Source: Petaurus breviceps papuanus (lineage: Eukaryota > Chordata > Mammalia > Diprotodontia > Petauridae). Taken from it: DNA of 64,000 bases. Below are positions 1 through 9,468 of the stretch, one piece after another (position 1 is the stretch's first letter; every line of letters begins with the position of its first letter). Position numbers and translations under genes: made by a program. The notes beneath the pieces were generated by a model. It searched no databases. It was not told the origin of the DNA and worked only from the letters and a program-made list of their open reading frames with translations. The stretch lies in NCBI GenBank assembly GCA_028583685.1, contig JAMXIF010001253.1:74946073-75010072 (forward strand), in the 5' to 3' direction.

Positions 1-1011
1 TTGAATTTTTTTTTTACAACTCTCTTTGTGTGTTACTTTTAAAGTCACTGCTGTCATTTGGAGGGACAAGGGCCAAATGCCTTGTTAATGCTAACCTTTG
101 CACTACTTCAATGACCAGTGAATTTAGTGGATGAAGATTAACATCCTACTAACAAAATAAAAGTGAGGAGAAACATTAAAGAGAAGATAACTTTATCTTT
201 TTGAACCCAACAAAATCAAGAAATTTCTTGAGTGATCATTACTCAACACCCATTAACTTTTCTTCTTGTTTTTCTTCCCCTCTCTTCCACATATAAATGT
301 GAGCCATCATGATCAGTATTATGTGTTACTTAAACCCAACACTTTGTAATTTTCTCATTCACTTTGTATCTGCCCCCTTAGATTCTGATTAACAGGGTTT
401 TTTTTTTCAATTACAACTATGTGATTTTACAACTTCAAAGTTCCCATACCTTGGAATCTTAAATAATGTCAAAGAAGTTTAATTATCAAATGAGATAATG
501 TATGTGAATATGCATATTCATATATACATAAAGTATGAAAATATTTTTAAAAATAAAAAGGACTATAGAAAAGTAAAGTATCATTGGTAGTAGATGGACA
601 CCAATCAGGATTTTCCTATCAGCAACATCCAGGTATATGAAAGTGTTAGCATACTGCTAAGTATTTTTGCATAAACTTTGCATGTACTGTAGATTTGTAT
701 GTACCTTTATAAATAATGTTGCCTTATTAGAAGAGGTTCAATTTCAAATTTGATTACAGATATCACTAAGGCAATAATTTCCACTTTCCCCCCTTTTCTA
801 TTCCTTCCCATTTACCCAATAAAATTGACCAAAATCCATATTGTTATAAATATGGGACAGGAGGGAGGAGAATAGAAGAAAGGGAACAAAATCTTCTATA
901 AAGTGTTTATAGATATTGAGACTAATAAGATAAAAAGATTAGCTTTAGATTCCTGATCATCAAGATCATTATTATTTTTTAAAAGTTACTGAAAAATTAC
1001 AACTCTTTTTT

Positions 1012-1176
1012 TGTTTCTTTTTTTGTAGGGGGGAATGGAATGCAGGGCAATTGGGGTTAAATGAGTTGCCCAAGGTCACACAGCTAGTTTTGTGTTAAGT
1101 GTCTGAGGTCTGATTTGAACTCAAGTCCTCCTGACTCCAGGGCTGGTGCTCTATTCATTATGCCACCTAGCTGCCC
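1012..1176 (-). repeat. tRNA-derived marsupial SINE (type 1)
   Basis: The reverse complement reads as the usual SINE head (ggcagctaggtggca), followed by a B-box-like gttcaaat block and a cacttaaccccaattgcc tail. An 11-bp target-site duplication, AAATTACAACT, lies on both sides (about 993 and 1179). Confidence 0.85.
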
Positions 1177-1319
1177 ACAAATTACAACTTTTTAATCACA
1201 TTTGTAACACTTTTTCTAGTAACCTAACCCTATGGTACACTACCGTCAACAAAAATTCATTAAAGCCTGTGTGCTTAGCACTGTAATTAAGTACCATAAG
1301 CATTTAATTATGAGATGTT

Positions 1320-1600
1320 CTCCCTCCTCACTTCTTGGAACTCATACCTCCTTTCAAGGCTCAGTTTATGTGTCACTTTCTTCCAAAAACCTTTTGTGAT
1401 TCCTTTGGTTGTTATTGCCTAACCCCCATCATTTTGTATTTATTTTGTACATATCTTGTATGTATTTATCTGTGTATATGTTTTTTCTCCCCTAAAAGAA
1501 TGTAATTGACTTAAAGGCTAAGGTTCTCATTTTAAAATTTGTATTCTCGGTGCCTGGCACATAATAGGTGCTTAATAAATGTTTTTAGAGTTGAATTTTC
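1320..1600 (+). repeat. L2-like LINE 3' end
   Basis: The order of phrases is that of an L2 3' end: a pyrimidine-rich block, a tattttgtacatatc stretch, then tgcctggcacataat and aggtgcttaataaatg at the terminus. There is no coding content. The family call is from memory of the consensus. Confidence 0.5.
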
Positions 1601-1759
1601 ATTGAGTTGAAATTGTTTAATATGTTTTATATCAATAGTTACGTCATGTGCAATTATGTGATTAATTGCACAAAGATATTACTTACACTTAATATCAGAT
1701 TTACAGTGTGACTTTTTAAAAAATTATTTCTTAATAGTTGATAAGTGACTGACAAATCT

Positions 1760-2030
1760 ATTAACTGGCTTGTTTTTCTCTTCATTCAAATCCAAACTCA
1801 GCTATCATTTCTTCCCTGCAGCTCTCTTGAACAATAACCCCCACCTCTCCTCCCATAGCATTCTGCCTGAACCTCTCCTTTTCACTTATCTCCCTCTCTT
1901 TAAGAATATTGTCATTTCTGTACATTCCCCCATCCCCCTCTTCTTCATTAGACTATAAGATCCTTACATATCTTGTGCCATATCTTCAGTGACTTCAGTA
2001 CTTAGTACTTCTTAATAAATGTGAGTTGCC
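1760..2030 (+). repeat. L2-like LINE 3' fragment
   Basis: A second fragment with L2 3'-end style: a cctctcc-rich block, an attagactataagatcc stretch and a terminal cttaataaatg. The 62-codon frame inside it is incidental. Confidence 0.4.
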
Positions 2031-2403
2031 TTTTTCTATTCCACTGAAATCTACCCAATATGTACTTTGATTCCTCTTAGTGAATACTTGGGATAATAAT
2101 GTTTAAAAAAATTTTTTTTGGAGAGGATAAGCCCTGTGTCTTCATTACCTCTAGTCGGTAAATGATCTTCTTTTCTTATTTTGTCTTAGGAATCCTTGTA
2201 CCCCATTTCTGTTGCTGATTTTTCAAATATACAATCTGAGATGATTTTTAAAACTATGTGTATTTTTAAAAACGTCTTTATATGTAATCCCTGTCCCAAA
2301 TTTCATTAGTATGGGACTCTCTCCTTATTAGTGGAGATAAAGGCTCTGCTCTCTGTGACAGGCAGGGAGGAGTTGGTGAGTGCCAGAGAGATCCAGCTTT
2401 CAC

Positions 2404-2540
2404 TAGTCTCCTTTGGGAATCTTCAAAGACTAGTCCACTTTTGGGACTTTTCAGGACCAACATCTCCTTTCGGGACTCTTAAGGTGAGAGTGCCCCTTTG
2501 CGACTTTTCAGGGCCAGTCCCCTTGGAAATGATCAAGCTT
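2404..2540 (+). repeat. Degenerate ~28-bp tandem repeat
   Basis: Four to five diverged units start near 2404, 2431, 2461, 2487 and 2516. Each has a form like agtcNcctttNgggactNttcagg. The spacing of 27-30 bp is regular, but the units differ at many sites. The surrounding 2,290-2,660 block could be part of an old LTR, which I cannot confirm. Confidence 0.5.
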
Positions 2541-3854
2541 CAAGTCTTCAACATCAAGTCACTTCAGGTGCTCATGTCTTCCAGCTTAAAAAATGCTGAG
2601 TTAGCTCTTCATACTCTAAGGATAGGGTTTCCATTGGTTAGACCCTCGTTACACCACGTATTTTTTGAAAAACAGCTGCATATAACTTACACTTACTGTA
2701 ATATGAGAACTAAAATTTTCATTCTCCAAATCAAACATCTTATCTTTCAGTTTTGTTATTTTTTTAGGGCTATTAATATTACTTAATTTGAATTTTAGAT
2801 TATTCTAAAAGGAAGCTCTTTGACTAATTCCAAGTGACAGTGATATATTTTACAATTGTTTCATGTTAATAAAAAAGTTTTCTTGTGCCTGTTACAGAGG
2901 TTAGTTCCTTTTGTGTCCCATTTGTCTTTCATATTTCTAAAACATGTTTGCAGATGTTTTGTTACTAAAAAACTGTATGAATGAGTGCTAGCCTACAAAA
3001 AACCAATGGAAGATTGAATGTTTAGCCTCCCATAGAGGCTAAACAGAGAAGATCAAACAAACTCCTTCAGCTCTTCTCTTAAGAAATTAAAAAGCAGCAA
3101 TGTTTGTGATACTATTTGTTAAAATTTCAAGTGAAATGGGAGTTTTCTTGGTTTTATTTGGTGGAAAACTAATTCTAAATAACTTCACAGTGAGTCTCAT
3201 AACAACAGTTGGAAAATAGTTTTACGTAACTGAATTTAATTGAATCAAGATGTGTTCATTAAAAAAAAAATTATGCACTGCTCATGTTGACTAATTTCAT
3301 TATTTTCTGAAATTGTGACCCCTGCTGCATCAAATGAGTATTATTCATATTTGGAGTTCTGAAATTAAATTCCTTATTCTCTCTTCAAAAAATCTCATTC
3401 ATTTTAATCAATAATATTTTCAAACCACAAATCAAGATTTATTTAAAGTTACTGAGTGCCCTTAGCTTAACAAAAAAAAATCAATGAAATATATAATTAA
3501 CTACTGATTATAAAATTGTAGAGGGGAAAGGTTAGCGTTATGGGCCAACAAAAATATTACTACCTGCTGCATCTGCCAAATAATCATTTCAGAGAACCCA
3601 TAAGACAACTTTACATCAGACTCTCTCACAAATACTAAGTTTTAGACTCTTGAGAAATAGAAGACAATATTTTTTTAAAATTTAAAAAATTGTTTTTGTT
3701 ATTTTTATTTTTTAATAGAAGACAATATTAACCTATCTCATTTAATACAGAAACTAGATTCTTCGAGTTGTCTCTTCTATCTTCTGTCGTGTACATTACA
3801 TAGGAATGGTTTTAAAAATCTAAATATTGTATATTGAAAAACTCAAGATGCATT

Positions 3855-4060
3855 CTCAGTGTTTTATGTCATGAACCCTTTTGTTAGTCTGGTGAAGCCT
3901 ATAGACCCTTTCTAAGAATGTTTTTAAATGCATAAAATAAAATGCATAGGATTACAAAGGAAACCAACTATCTTAAAATACATTTATTAAATCTTAAAAT
4001 ACTTTTATGAAATTAAAGTTTAAAATAAACTCACAGATCTCAAGTTACAAGCCCTTAAGA
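3855..4060 (+). repeat. Unnamed recurrent element (family Z), copy 1
   Basis: It begins near tcatgaacccttttg, followed by gtctggtgaagcctatagac and aaatgcataaaataaaatgc. The same order of blocks recurs at 30,905-31,090 and, inverted, at 8,235-8,312 and 50,650-50,825. The family name is unknown to me. Confidence 0.55.
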
Positions 4061-4353
4061 ACTCTGATGAATTAGTGACTTTGGAGAATAGATAAGGAAG
4101 CATGCTTACCACCCACCTCCCCATGTCTTGACTGAGGGAAGGACTATAAATATAAAATAAATAATTCAACATACATTTTTTAACATCACAAAGTGTTTGA
4201 ATTTATTTTGCTTGATTAAGTTTACTTGTTATAAGAATTGTGTTTTTCTTTTTTATGGGGGGGTGGTTTGGGGCAGAAGGTATGAGGTAGCAGAGGAAAA
4301 ATAAAAAGAAAGAAGAGAACACTGTCATTGAGACATTTTAAAAACAGAAGAAA

Positions 4354-4647
4354 GGGGCGGCCAGGTAGCACAGCGAGTAAGAGCACTGGCTCCAGTGTTA
4401 AGAAGACCTGGAGATCGAATCCTGGGCTCAGACACTTAGCACCCACCCAGAAACACCTGGCCGTGTAACCTTGAGCAAGTTACTTAACCCCGATTGCTTA
4501 GGGGCAGCCAGGTGGCTCAGCAAGTACCAGCTCCAGTGTCGGGATGACCTGGATCAAATCCGGGCTCAGATACTCAGCACCACACCCAGAAATAACTGGC
4601 TGTGTAACCTTGAGCAAGTTACTTAACCCCGATTGCTTAAAAAAAAT
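4354..4647 (+). repeat. Tandem SINE dimer (type 2) in one target-site duplication
   Basis: Two head-to-tail copies of a SINE subfamily (heads ggggcggccaggtagca at 4354 and ggggcagccaggtggct at 4501) each end in taaccccgattgctta. Only the second has an A-rich tail. A 14-bp repeat, AAAAACAGAAGAAA, sits at 4340-4353 and again at 4648-4661, so one duplication encloses both monomers. Confidence 0.85.
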
Positions 4648-4665
4648 AAAAACAGAAGAAAACAG

Positions 4666-4770
4666 AAAAAGATTCAGAAGGCGGCACAGACAAGCAGGAC
4701 AGCTTTGAAAGTAACAAGTTAAATTTATTATATATTTTTTTGAAAACAGCTGTGTATAATAGAGTACCAG
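4666..4770 (-). repeat. Unnamed AT-rich repeat (family X), minus orientation
   Basis: Read on the minus strand it contains aataaatttaacttgttact and then tttcaaagctgtcctgcttg. This core recurs in several introns of this window. Its right end shares a 34-bp exact match with 6,233-6,266. Confidence 0.5.
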
Positions 4771-5440
4771 TTTTACTTGTAGCCTTTGTTTTTTTTTTTT
4801 TCTGATTTACTTTGCAAATGGGAATGTTCAATTTTTTTATGTTTGTGAAGTTCAGAATCTAAAAAAAAGTTTCTTTCAAAAAAGAAAAAAATCTTAAGTA
4901 GAATATACTTCTGTCAAAGAGCGGAGGCAGCTAGGCCAAAAGTTGTATACATGGTCAGATGCATTCACTGTAACAGATATTTTATTTAATTGTTACTCTG
5001 TCACAAGGGAAAGGTCAATCTGGATTGAGGGGAGATTTTCCTCCCAGAATTGACAAAGTAAAGCTAGCTAGTGCATCAATAAAATGTATTTTTAAATATC
5101 GAAGTAGAGACATTTGGACTTACTGAAAATGGAAATACCTGTTTTATTCAGAAGGTATTGAATACATTCATATTTGCAAATGGATTTGTGATGTTATAAG
5201 AGTGGGATTACAAACCCCTCCACCAGTTTAGATGCAATCCCTCTATATGTGTTCATTTTGTTCAGTTCTTATTATCCACAGCTTCTAAGATACATATTTA
5301 TCACTAGAGCCTGTCTCTTGGTTCTACTTAATATCTCAGGGCTACAAATGCACAGTTCTGATTATTATCTTTTAGTCTCCATATCTCAAAATGGTTCCTT
5401 TTCTATTTCTGCATGGCCTTGATAAAGTCTTTTGTAATAT

Positions 5441-5550
5441 GATAGCTAAATTTACATACCACTTTACAAATGTAACCTCCTTTTATCCTTACAACCTCAG
5501 AGGTAGGTGCTATTATTATCCACATTTTATAGTTAAGGAACATGAGGAAA
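5441..5550 (-). repeat. CORE/MIR-type SINE fragment
   Basis: Blocks such as ccactttacaaatgtaa and aggtaggtgctattatta followed by ccacattttatagtt match the antisense 3' half of CORE-SINEs. Confidence 0.5.
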
Positions 5551-5559
5551 ACTTACTTG

Positions 5560-5865
5560 ACCACTCTATCTCAATGTTCTTCCATGTTCCATCAATAATA
5601 TCATGTCCTCTAACTGTGGATGCACCCCAAGGTACTGTACAGTACCTTTCTCTACATTCTTTCACTTAGTTACCTCACCAGCTCCCATAAGTTTAATTAC
5701 CAGCTCTGTGCAAATGTTCCCAAATCTATAATTCCATCCCAAATCTCTTTCCTGAGCTCTAATTCTGGGTTCTTTCTTCATCCTCATACAGGGCACTCTA
5801 TCTAACATCTCCCTGACTTTTCATTGGCTGTCCCCCAGGTGCTTGGAAGGCTCTGCCTTCTCATC
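5560..5865 (+). repeat. L2-like LINE internal fragment
   Basis: The phrases cctcaccagctcccataag, gtttaattaccagctctgtg and ctttcctgagctctaatt follow the L2 ORF2 region in order. No open frame survives. Confidence 0.45.
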
Positions 5866-5869
5866 TGAT

Positions 5870-6108
5870 GGCAGCTAGGTGGCACAGTGAATAAAGCAGT
5901 GGTCTTAGAATCAGAAATACTCAAATTCAAATCCTGAATCAGATCTTTACTAGCTGTAGTCACTTAATTTCTCAGCCTAAATTGCTTCATCTATAAAATG
6001 GGGATAATAGCATTTCCCTGGGTTATTGTGATAATCAAATAACGTAATATTTGTGAGGTGCTTTGCAGATATCTTAAAGAGATAATAAAAGTCAGTTATT
6101 GTTATTAT
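5870..6108 (+). repeat. CORE-SINE with MIR-like 3' half
   Basis: A tRNA-like head (ggcagctaggtggcacagtg) is followed by a MIR/CORE body: cttcatctataaaatgggga, then gaggtgctttgcagat and a tattgttattat end. Confidence 0.75.
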
Positions 6109-6232
6109 CACAGTTTCTTTGCTTTTGGGGCTTCCATCAAAACTCTGCTCAAATGGTACCTTCGAAGCGCTTCTTCACAACTGCTCAGTTTTTGTTGCTT
6201 CATTGTTACTGTTTTTCTTACCCTTTAGGGTA
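6109..6232 (+). repeat. L2-like fragment
   Basis: A short stretch with gggcttccatcaaaactctg followed by ctcaaatggtacctt resembles the L2 3' region. The call is weak. Confidence 0.3.
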
Positions 6233-7904
6233 TTTTTTGAAAACAGCTGTGTATAATAGAGTACCATTGTGCTGTAGAAGTATATTTTAAAAAACAACAA
6301 CCTCAAAACAGTTTTTTGCTTTCTCTAGAAATATTAAGAAATACTATTTCTCAAGTCTAAAAACATTTCCAGGCTTTTCCCTTTGGCAAAAGGGAAGAAC
6401 AAAAATCCTTCTCCTAAAATGGGTTAAAGGTGATAATTCCCATCTAGAAAGTGATTATTGTCTTCCCACTCATCTGAAAAGCTTGGTGCCAGGCCCCACG
6501 TGGGGACAGTATCATCTCTTTTGAAATTCAAGAGTAAGCTATTGTTCCTATTGATTGCGGGAAGAAACTTCTAAGGAGAAAAGGTCTAAGAAGGAACTGA
6601 GTAGTGTCCATTCTGGAATGTTAATCCCAAACTGTATTTTAACATCTTTTTCTTTGTTCAAGATTGCTATAAATGTTACCTGAAATCTTCTTGGGGCCAA
6701 GAGTAATGTGGGTGGAGGGAAGAGTGAACATGCCAGTTTGGATATCTCTCTCCAAGACAGAAATGACTTGAACGTAAAATTAAATAAAAATATTCTGGCA
6801 GAATTAGGTTTAGAAACCTAAATCATGAAGTACATTACTGTATAAATTTTAATGTTTTTCAACAGTGACTATGCTTTTTCCTGGTTTTGCTTTGTCTCTT
6901 TTTTTTTAATTTGTCTCATCAATTAATACAGTTAAGCAAAACCAACCTACAGGGACAATGTCTGAGAACATATGCAACATTCTATGGCATCATCTTCTAC
7001 CCCATCTAATGAAAAGGGAGAGGTCCATTTTATCTTCTGCTCTCTTTGGTCAAAGATTGGTACTTCAGATTACTTAGTTGGTTACATTGTTCTCCTAGTT
7101 ATACTTCATTCTGTATCAATTCATACAAATATTTCCTTATTTCTCTGAATTCTTCATATTTGTTGCTTTTTAATAACACAAAAATATCCCATTAAATTTT
7201 TGTGGCAGGATTGTTGAGCAATTCCCCAATTTGCAGATGACCACTGTTACCAATTTTTTTCTACCACACAGTTTGATGAATATTTTGGTTTAAAGGGGCC
7301 ATCCCACAAAGGGTATAAACTTTTTTTTTATAAGTAATTCCAAATTCCTATTGTGAGCTAATCTTTTCAGAAATTTTGTGGTGACAGGAAGAAGGGTTGT
7401 GGGATGGTAATAACACAGAGTAGAAAGATAGGTAGCAGAAAAATTTTGAGTCTAGCAGCACAAAACCTGCTTTGTAATTCATGATATAAAAATAAAATCA
7501 GGAAAGAAAAAAGGAGAATTTTGTTAAAAGAGAAGGGAAGTTATTATCAATTACTATACTAGCTACAGATAGCTATCTATTTTAACTATTCTTGCTAACT
7601 AGATGCTGAGTTCTGTTAAATTTGTATCTTTTAAATTTCAGCAACCTGGGGGAAAGTTTTAGTAGAATTTTTTTTTAGGTTAGGGAAAATACAAGAATGA
7701 GTGAAATATGTAAGTTTTGAGGCAAAGAATAGGGAAGATTGAGGATGTTCATATCTGATGGTTCAGCAAAAGAATCCCTTCAATTATCCATGTGTTATTA
7801 ACAAAATACCATTTACTTTAAAATGATATCTCTCCAGACCAGCTGGCACATAAACAAAACTCAGGGTGAATCCATAATACTGTCAAATGATCATCTAATT
7901 TTCT

Positions 7905-7992
7905 AGTGTTAAGTGTCTGAGGCCGTGTTTGAAATCAGATCCTCCTGACTCCAGGGCTCGGTGCTCTATTCACTGTGCCACCTCACCACCCC
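7905..7992 (-). repeat. SINE fragment (type 1)
   Basis: Only the 5' half of the SINE is present in minus orientation, from gttaagtgtctgagg to a degraded head, gccacctcaccacccc. Confidence 0.7.
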
Positions 7993-8089
7993 TAAATGCT
8001 ATACTTATAAAAGAAAAATGAATCCCAATTTGTAGGCCACTTGTAAATATAGTGATTTTAAGAAAATAAGTGCCTTAAAAAACTTTGTG

Positions 8090-8175
8090 AGTTCCTTCAC
8101 TACAGTGACTGTCTTTTGCCTCTTTTTGCATCCCCAGATCTTAGAAAATGCTTGATAAATGTTTATTGGTTAAGA
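8090..8175 (+). repeat. L2-like 3' terminus
   Basis: gcatccccagatcttagaaa followed by tgcttgataaatgtttattg is the usual L2 end. Confidence 0.45.
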
Positions 8176-8234
8176 AATATTTTGACAATTGTATTTCCAT
8201 CTAATTGCTTTCTTCTGTAATCCTATCATATTTT

Positions 8235-8312
8235 ATGTATTCTGGAAAGGAGTCTATAGGTCTCACCAGACAGGCAAAGGGATCCATGACATAAAAAAAA
8301 CCATGCTATTTA
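8235..8312 (-). repeat. Family Z, partial copy
   Basis: The blocks ggagtctataggtctcacca and ggatccatgacataaaaaaa are the inverse of those in the 3,855 copy. Confidence 0.45.
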
Positions 8313-8459
8313 AGTTCTAAGAATGAATGAAAAAAAAAAAGCAAACCCTGTTGGTCTGTATTTCATCTATGGTATAACCCAACCTCTTTCATTCCACCAA
8401 GGCAATTTTTAAAAGGCAGCAATAAAAAAAAAAAAAAACTGCGCCTTACAGGCAAAATA

Positions 8460-9349
8460 TTAACTGCAGGGCATCCATAAGCCCAAGGGGATGGAGTAGG
8501 GGAGGAGATGGGAGGGGAGCGATCGATGACTTCACCGCTCCTCAGGCTCCGGGCCTCGATTGGCTCGGGCATCGCTTTCCCGGACTTTTCTCTCGCAGGA
8601 GTTTGGCTCCCGCGCACTCAGCGCCTTCCCCACCTCCTGGACCCTCCTCCTCTCCCCCACTTCCTCCCCCCGCCGCCATTTTAGGCTGGGCCGGAACCTG
8701 TGACCGGCGCTCTCAAGAGGGCAGAGGGCGGGCGCCACCCCCTGCCAAGCCAGAGCCGGAGCCGGAGTTCGCGTCCGAGCCCAGGGATCACGCGGGGTGC
8801 GCAGGCGAACGGGGTTCCCGCGGGTGGGGGACGCACGGTTGGTCCGGACCGGGGGTAGGCGATCGTGAGAGGCGCCGCTCCGCGCCCCACCCCCCTCCGC
8901 TCTCCGGCTGGGCCCGACGCGCCCTCCCACTGGTCCCTCCTCCCGCCCCTAGCTCGCTTCGGGCGCCTCCCCCTGTTGAAAAGAGCCCGGGAAATTCTCA
9001 CGTCGTCGGCGCCGGATGCGGGTGGCGGCGGGAGTGGCGGCGGCAGCGTTGGGGCTGGCGCGTGTGCGGGAGGGCGACCAGCTGCCGGGCCGCTTGCCTT
9101 GACCTCCGGCCCCCCCCCCCCATCGGAAAGCGGGAGCTCGGCGTGAGGGAGGGTGAGTGTCAGGGAGGGGGCGGGGAAGGTCCGGGCGGGCGCACACGTG
9201 TGCGGTTGTGTTTCTGTGGGTGGGTGTGCATGTGCGCGCGTGTGGGTCCGCGCGCGTGGCGGGGTGCGGGGTCCGGCTGGGCGTATTTCGGGGGTGTATT
9301 TGGGGGAGGGGGTCGTCTCACTGTCACGGTCCTCTTCGTCTCTCTCTAG
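8460..9349 (+). promoter_or_regulatory. RIF1: CpG island promoter of RIF1
   Basis: GC content and CpG density rise abruptly at about 8,500 and fall after about 9,300, in an otherwise AT-rich window. Visible candidate sites are an inverted CCAAT box (attgg, 8559-8563), an ATF/CRE-like tgacttca near 8527 and a YY1-like gccgccatttta near 8673. There is also an ETS-like cacttcc near 8659. There is no TATA box at an obvious place, which fits a housekeeping gene with dispersed starts. Long frames on both strands here are by-products of few stops in GC-rich DNA. Exact transcription starts cannot be read from sequence. Confidence 0.8.
8690..9152 (+). other. RIF1: RIF1 exon 1, non-coding (5' end uncertain)
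   Basis: Human RIF1 has a non-coding first exon. Here a good donor, gg|gtgagt, lies at 9153, about 200 bp before the exon 2 acceptor at 9348-9349. The 5' limit is a guess inside the CpG island; only the donor is well supported. Confidence 0.55.
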
Positions 9350-9468
9350 TAAAGTGTAGCCATCATGACTGCCCAGGGCTGTAGCCCTCTGACCCCGCTG
9401 CTGGAAACGCTGGAGGATCCCGCGGCCGCTGTGGGGGAGCAGGTGGATGCCTACCTGACCTTGGCTAG
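9350..9468 (+). CDS. RIF1: RIF1 exon 2 (start codon, residues 1-35)
   Basis: The acceptor is tctctctctag and the donor ag|gtgagt. The exon opens with TAA in frame, then ATG at 9365. The peptide starts MTAQGCSPLTPLLETLEDP, close to human MTARGQSPLAPLLETLEDP. Ser35 is split across the intron. Confidence 0.95.

Larger units (their letters stand above)
1..8400. other. Intergenic region upstream of RIF1
   Basis: No open reading frame here looks like a protein, and none shows exon-like homology to a family I recognise. The sequence is AT-rich and made of old repeats, listed separately: L2-like fragments, CORE/MIR-type SINEs, a SINE dimer and unnamed recurrent pieces. In human the gene on this side of RIF1 is TNFAIP6. 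If synteny holds, this is the spacer between them, but nothing in the window proves that. Confidence 0.7.

Noticed and set aside
4354-4460. tRNA-like A and B boxes in SINE heads as tRNA genes
   Set aside because: They lack a foldable anticodon arm and acceptor stem and occur in dozens of repeat copies.
8603-9349. A 248-codon + frame and several overlapping frames of 75-132 codons on both strands in the CpG island
   Set aside because: GC-rich DNA has few stops. The products are Pro/Gly/Arg/Ala-rich low-complexity sequence with no homology, and they overlap promoter and exon 1.
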